Assembly (NCBI GenBank): GCA_031264885.1
Contig: JAISDM010000169.1
Location: forward strand, 1 to 9,058
DNA length: 9,058 nucleotides
From: Peptococcaceae bacterium
GTDB lineage: Bacteria > Bacillota > Peptococcia > DRI-13 > UBA5745
Direction: 5' to 3'
Shown here: piece by piece, positions 6,219 to 9,058 of the stretch
How the letters are laid out: every line of letters starts with the position of its first letter
How positions within the stretch are numbered: position 1 is the first letter of the stretch
Program-made: the position numbers and the translations under genes
Notes under the pieces: model-generated
What the model was told of the DNA's origin: nothing
The model's database searches: none
The model's input: the letters and a program-made list of their open reading frames with translations, nothing else

Positions 6219-7801
6219 TCGTCAATCCACGCTTCGCCCGGAAGCCAGATGGTGCCGACGCCCCAGTCGCCGAATCCGGAATCTTTGACCTTATTCTGCA
6301 CTACATAGGCGTCATAAGCGTCATAGACGGGAATCAGAACCATGTCTTCCATCAGCATGGCCTGAAGCTGCTGGAAGAGTTCCGGCTGAACCGTTTCCGA
6401 CGTTCTGGCCTCGATGTAGAGATCGCGCATTTCGTCCGCGGGACGCCACATGCTCGGGAAGAACTGATAATCGGGATCCACATGGAGCCTGAATGTACTG
6501 GATATGCTGGCCAAGGCGCGGAAAGCGAAGAACAGCATGCCGTCCCAGCCGTTCGACCGCAGCTCTGTGGCCGCGCCCGATTCGGGATACTCCAGCGCCG
6601 CGTTGATGCCGATGGCGGCCAGCTGCTCCTGTATGCCCACCACCACGTCGCGGTCGCCGGCCATGCCGTAGATTATGGTGTCAAAGCCGTCGGGGTATCC
6701 GGCCTCCGCCAGAAGCCGCCGAGCCTCCTCCGGATCATAATAGAGCTTATATTTCTGCGTGTCGGGATTGTCGAAAGCGCCCGCGTAAGACACGGGAATC
6801 AGCTGTTTGGACGTTTCAAAAACGCCGAAACCCCTGGCCGCCACCAGCGCGTCCCGATCGATGGCCAGGGATATCGCCTGGCGAACCCTCACGTCACTCA
6901 TCGGCGAGTCCGCGTCCACGCTGTTCGGGAAGAGCGCCATGGGCCCCATTCCGATTTTGTTGACGTACACATCGGCGCTGGTCAGAAGCTGTGCAACGGT
7001 ATCGCCGGCAAAGGTCTGAAGCACGCTGATCTGATCCGCGGCGTTGGGCTGCATGGCCGCGATCTGCGTCATCACATCCGTCATGGTAATATATTCCACA
7101 GTGTCGATATACGGCTGGCCCGCCTGCCAATAGCCGTCAAACCGCTCATAAACGATCTTCTGCCCCGGAACCTGCTCCTTGAACTTGAACGGGCCCGTGC
7201 CCACAGGGTTATCCATCGCGTACTGCTTGCCGTTTGTCTCATAGTTTTCCTTGGAAACCATGCAGAACTGATGGGAAGCGAAGATGTTCAGAATGGCGTT
7301 TGTGTAATTGTCGAGAAGTATCTCCACCTCGTAATCGCCCAACACCTCGGCGCCGATAATCGCGGGATTCATGCTGCCTGACGCGATGCCCATCTCAACA
7401 TTCCATTTGACGGCCTCAGCGTTGAAATCGGAGCCGTCGTGGAATTTCACATCGTCCCTCAGTGTGAAAATGATCCGTTGGTTCGGCAGATCGATCTCCC
7501 AGTCCGTAGCCAGCCACGGGGATATCTCGCCGCCCGAGGATTCAAGCAGCAGACATTCGGCGTAAGCGGCAAGAGGCGCGGTCATGCCGGAAACCACCTC
7601 CGAAGGCAGCCCGTACCCGGCGTTGGTGTCCCCCGTCATCACGAGCCGGACAATCCCTCCGTATTTCTGTCCGCCCTCCGCCACCACCCTGTCTCCGCCG
7701 GCAGTGCCCGGCGAATTGCCGGCGCCGCCTCCGCAGGCGGTCAAAGCCAGCGCCGCCGCGAGAAAAACTGGGATCACTTTCATTTTAGCCATGAATTTCA
7801 T
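6215..7801 (-). CDS. Second solute-binding lipoprotein, paralogue of the dpp-linked one (SBP family 5)
   Basis: Extracellular binding protein of the same family and subgroup as the product of 3981-5585. The 528-residue precursor has a lipoprotein signal ending in LALTAC (lipidated Cys23), a short Gly-rich linker, and the family landmarks NPVGTGPF, VRVRQAISLAIDR, YYDPEEARRLLAEAGY and MVLIPVY. Long stretches match the paralogue with only scattered changes (AECLLLE, MNPA-IG--VLGDYE, IFASH-FC-VSKEN, FRL-VDPDYQF-PSMWRP), and both end in DSG-G-WGVGT. ATG at 7801 is preferred: AGGAGG lies 15 bases before it, whereas the in-frame ATG at 7816 touches AGGAGG directly and leaves no spacing. No intrinsic terminator faces this gene downstream, so read-through into the dpp genes is possible. 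It has no permease of its own here and probably shares DppBCDF. Confidence 0.92.
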   Translation of the reverse strand: MKFMAKMKVIPVFLAAALALTACGGGAGNSPGTAGGDRVVAEGGQKYGGIVRLVMTGDTNAGYGLPSEVVSGMTAPLAAYAECLLLESSGGEISPWLATDWEIDLPNQRIIFTLRDDVKFHDGSDFNAEAVKWNVEMGIASGSMNPAIIGAEVLGDYEVEILLDNYTNAILNIFASHQFCMVSKENYETNGKQYAMDNPVGTGPFKFKEQVPGQKIVYERFDGYWQAGQPYIDTVEYITMTDVMTQIAAMQPNAADQISVLQTFAGDTVAQLLTSADVYVNKIGMGPMALFPNSVDADSPMSDVRVRQAISLAIDRDALVAARGFGVFETSKQLIPVSYAGAFDNPDTQKYKLYYDPEEARRLLAEAGYPDGFDTIIYGMAGDRDVVVGIQEQLAAIGINAALEYPESGAATELRSNGWDGMLFFAFRALASISSTFRLHVDPDYQFFPSMWRPADEMRDLYIEARTSETVQPELFQQLQAMLMEDMVLIPVYDAYDAYVVQNKVKDSGFGDWGVGTIWLPGEAWIDD

Positions 7802-7838
7802 AAGCGATTCAATCATCCTCCTCTTTTAAATTCTTTCG

Positions 7839-7860
7839 AGAACCCGGTTAACCCGGTTCT
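7839..7860. promoter_or_regulatory. 22-bp operator-like dyad upstream of the first binding-protein gene
   Basis: Outer arms AGAACC and GGTTCT surround the self-complementary core GGTTAACC, joined on each side by a single C. Twenty of 22 positions are palindromic; the two joining Cs are the only breaks. Read another way, it is a tandem direct repeat of AACCCGGTT. It lies 16 bases upstream of the AGGAGG, where a repressor would block the promoter or elongation. I cannot name the regulator, and no regulator gene is in the window. Confidence 0.55.
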
Positions 7861-7940
7861 ATCCAAACCTGAATCCTGCCCCCCTTTCATCCGTTCTGAT
7901 GCCCTCTCCCAATTTTTTCAGTTTTCGGATTTTTTAATTT

Positions 7941-8030
7941 ATTGACGCATTGGCATTTTGACATTATTATGACACATTTCCCGGCATACTACAAGCACCA
8001 TTTTTGTGAAATTATGACCCATCATTTTGG
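7941..8030. mobile_element. Possible insertion-sequence end (IS21-like), without a transposase
   Basis: This stretch has repeats of the form TGAC(G/A/C)CAT, at 7943-7950 (TGACGCAT), 7970-7977 (TGACACAT) and 8014-8021 (TGACCCAT). The first and third are followed closely by CATTTTG, and the last two are preceded by TTA. Such multiply repeated ends, with an inward promoter, are known for IS21-family elements. No istA or istB reading follows in either direction, so it would be a solo end or decayed remnant. The minus-strand reading through it ends in a short open tail with no credible start. The family assignment is recall-based inference. Confidence 0.3.
7942..7970 (+). promoter_or_regulatory. 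Strong sigma-A-like promoter on the plus strand
   Basis: TTGACG (7942-7947, five of six) is followed by a 17-base spacer and TATTAT (7965-7970, five of six). It points away from the binding-protein gene, toward a region with no plus-strand gene. It lies inside the suspected insertion-sequence end and would fit that element's inward transposase promoter. A perfect TTGACA also occurs at 7958-7963 but has no -10 at proper distance. Confidence 0.45.
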
Positions 8031-8056
8031 AAAGCGGAATACGCGCCCGACAAAGG

Positions 8057-8080
8057 CGGGCGGCAGGATACCGCCCCTGC
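8057..8080 (-). repeat. Dispersed 24-bp palindromic element, copy 2 (inverted)
   Basis: On the minus strand this reads GCAGGGGCGG, TATCC, TGCCGCCCG. It differs from copies at 5913-5936 and 8372-8395 by a C at the second base and by changes in the five-base loop. The stem is fully kept except for the bases that close the loop, the pattern expected if the fold is what is conserved. Confidence 0.7.
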
Positions 8081-8094
8081 ACACGCGTCATCCG

Positions 8095-8130
8095 CGGCTC
8101 TGGGCGGCATCGTCCCGCCGCCCAGAGCCG
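8095..8130. repeat. 14-bp perfect GC-rich hairpin
   Basis: CGGCTCTGGGCGGC (8095-8108) and GCCGCCCAGAGCCG (8117-8130) are exact reverse complements around an eight-base loop. No T-run follows on either strand, so it is not a standard intrinsic terminator. Its inner part GGGCGGC/GCCGCCC equals the stem of the dispersed 24-bp palindromes, which suggests a related, longer element. Confidence 0.75.
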
Positions 8131-8220
8131 TCCGAAAATCCGGACCCGCTCATACCTTCTCTGCCATACCGGCGCCACATTTGGCCGGCTTCGCGCCGTA
8201 TTTCTCCCATCCGCCGCGTT

Positions 8221-8335
8221 CCATATATTCCGATTTATTCCGACGCGGCACATCGTTATTCCTATACCATATATACATATCCTCATTCCTATGTCACATA
8301 GCTCTAATTCTATACCCTATATCGTCATTCCGGGT
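8221..8335. repeat. AT-rich degenerate ATTCC repeat zone
   Basis: ATTCC (once ATTCT) recurs at 8227, 8237, 8258, 8285, 8307 and 8327, with the later spacings near 21 (21, 27, 22, 20). The last copy sits in CGTCATTCCGGG, matching the start of the 21-bp units at 5754-5906. It may be a decayed or sister array, but the units are too diverged to be sure. No gene is apparent here. Confidence 0.4.
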
Positions 8336-8371
8336 AAGGTTATGCGTATAGTCCAAGAGCGGTCACATACC

Positions 8372-8395
8372 GTAGGGGCGGCATTTTGCCGCCCG
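8372..8395 (+). repeat. Dispersed 24-bp palindromic element, copy 3
   Basis: GTAGGGGCGG, CATTT, TGCCGCCCG: identical to copy 1 except for one loop base. It starts four bases after the stop codon of the ABC exporter gene (on the minus strand), where it would give a very stable RNA hairpin at the 3' end of that message. No U-run follows, so it would act as a 3'-end stabiliser rather than an intrinsic terminator, if it acts at all. Confidence 0.8.
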
Positions 8396-8399
8396 GTTT

Positions 8400-9058
8400 C
8401 TATAAAACGATCCGCCTGTCGCACAAGCGGATGGACGACTCCCTGTGGGACACGACGATGATCGTCTTGTCCCTCGGGATATCCCGTAGGGCCTCGTATA
8501 CCACGCTTTCGCTGTATTGATCCAGGGCGCTGGTGGCCTCGTCGAATATGAATACATCTACGTCGCGTAGAAACAGCCGCGCCAGAACCAGTCTCTGACG
8601 CTGTCCGCCGGAGAGCTTGACGCCCTTCTCCCCGATCACCGTGTCAAAGCCATCGGGCAGACTGTCGATGAAATCGAGGATGTACGCCTTGCGGCACGCT
8701 TCCCGCAGTTCTTCGTCCGCCGCGCCATCCCGGCCATAGAACAGATTCTCGCGGATCGTATCGTTGAACAGCATATTCTCCTGCATCACATAACCGATCC
8801 TGCCGTGCATGGACGCCAGGTTGATCTCCGACAGACCGACGCCGGCAAAGGATACCGTCCCCTCTGTCGGCGCAACGATGCCGGTGATGAGCTTCAGCAG
8901 CGTCGTTTTGCCGCAGCCGCTCTTGCCTGTGACCGCCACCCGCTCGCCTTTCCCGATGGTGAGGCTGAAATCGCGAAACACCGCGTTTGGCGCGCCGGGG
9001 TATGTGAAGCTGACGTTTTGGAGCGCGATGGTGTTGTCGCCGCCGGGAACGGTCCCCG
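8400..9058 (-). CDS. ABC exporter, C-terminal nucleotide-binding domain (partial, 5' end outside window)
   Basis: The frame stays open to the window edge; 218 residues are visible and the start lies outside. They form a complete ABC domain of the exporter (ABCB/MsbA-like) type: A-loop tyrosine in VSFTYPGAPN, Walker A GKSGCGKT (44-51), Q-loop in VMQENMLFNDTIRENLFYG, signature LSGGQRQRL, Walker B VFIFDEATSALD and switch histidine in VVSHR. A membrane domain is expected upstream of it, in the same protein. The protein ends at CDRRIVL, right after the H-loop region, without the usual 20-40 residue tail (GRIVEEGTHEEL type). This could be a naturally short subfamily or a lost tail, as a palindromic repeat begins four bases past the TAG stop. 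The exported substrate is unknown, and it seems unrelated to the importer operon. Confidence 0.9.
   Translation of the reverse strand, partial: GTVPGGDNTIALQNVSFTYPGAPNAVFRDFSLTIGKGERVAVTGKSGCGKTTLLKLITGIVAPTEGTVSFAGVGLSEINLASMHGRIGYVMQENMLFNDTIRENLFYGRDGAADEELREACRKAYILDFIDSLPDGFDTVIGEKGVKLSGGQRQRLVLARLFLRDVDVFIFDEATSALDQYSESVVYEALRDIPRDKTIIVVSHRESSIRLCDRRIVL

Noticed and set aside
6065..7381. Long plus-strand open frame opposite the first binding-protein gene (438 codons)
   Set aside because: Same reason: antisense shadow, no ribosome binding site, no domain. The similar composition to the other shadow reflects the paralogy of the real genes.
8095..8130. Intrinsic terminator
   Set aside because: The stem is strong but no T-run follows on either strand.
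7939..8301. Small overlapping open frames of about 115-145 codons on both strands in the gap before the exporter gene
   Set aside because: They run through hairpins and AT-rich repeats, have no ribosome binding site, and show no known motif.

Overview
The window carries one complete ABC importer locus of the oligopeptide/dipeptide (Opp/Dpp) class, two intergenic regions full of repeats, and the 3' end of an ABC exporter gene. Every supported gene is on the minus strand, so transcription runs from high to low coordinates. AGGAGG-type ribosome binding sites, lipoprotein signal peptides ending in L-A/T-A-C-G-G, and strong G/C preference at third codon positions suggest a GC-rich member of the Firmicutes, probably an uncultured Clostridia lineage. 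This is inferred from style only; no marker gene is present.

Layout in transcription order: (1) 9058-8400, the C-terminal nucleotide-binding domain of an ABC exporter, cut by the window edge. (2) 8399-7817, about 580 bases without a gene, holding two copies of a dispersed 24-bp palindrome, a 14-bp perfect hairpin, a degenerate ATTCC repeat zone, a possible IS21-like insertion-sequence end carrying a good plus-strand promoter, and a 22-bp operator-like dyad just before the next gene; 7861-7940 shows nothing clear. (3) 7801-6215, a solute-binding lipoprotein. (4) 6214-5586, about 630 bases without a gene, holding candidate promoters, a 140-bp imperfect inverted repeat that includes a plus-strand intrinsic terminator, another copy of the 24-bp palindrome, and an array of seven 21-bp tandem repeats; 5586-5738 shows only a ribosome binding site. 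(5) 5585-3981, a second, clearly paralogous solute-binding lipoprotein. (6) 3930-17, permease B, permease C, ATPase D and ATPase F, tightly packed with gaps of 18 and 27 bases and an ATGA overlap between D and F.

The two lipoproteins would capture a substrate (peptide or similar) outside the membrane and deliver it to a B/C permease dimer driven by the D/F ATPases. Nothing in the sequence fixes the substrate. Having two related binding proteins for one permease suggests a widened or switchable substrate range. The coding part is ordinary. The less explained material is the repeat architecture in the two intergenic regions, especially the long leader between the two binding-protein genes. I do not see evidence for a new defence, biosynthetic or mobile system.
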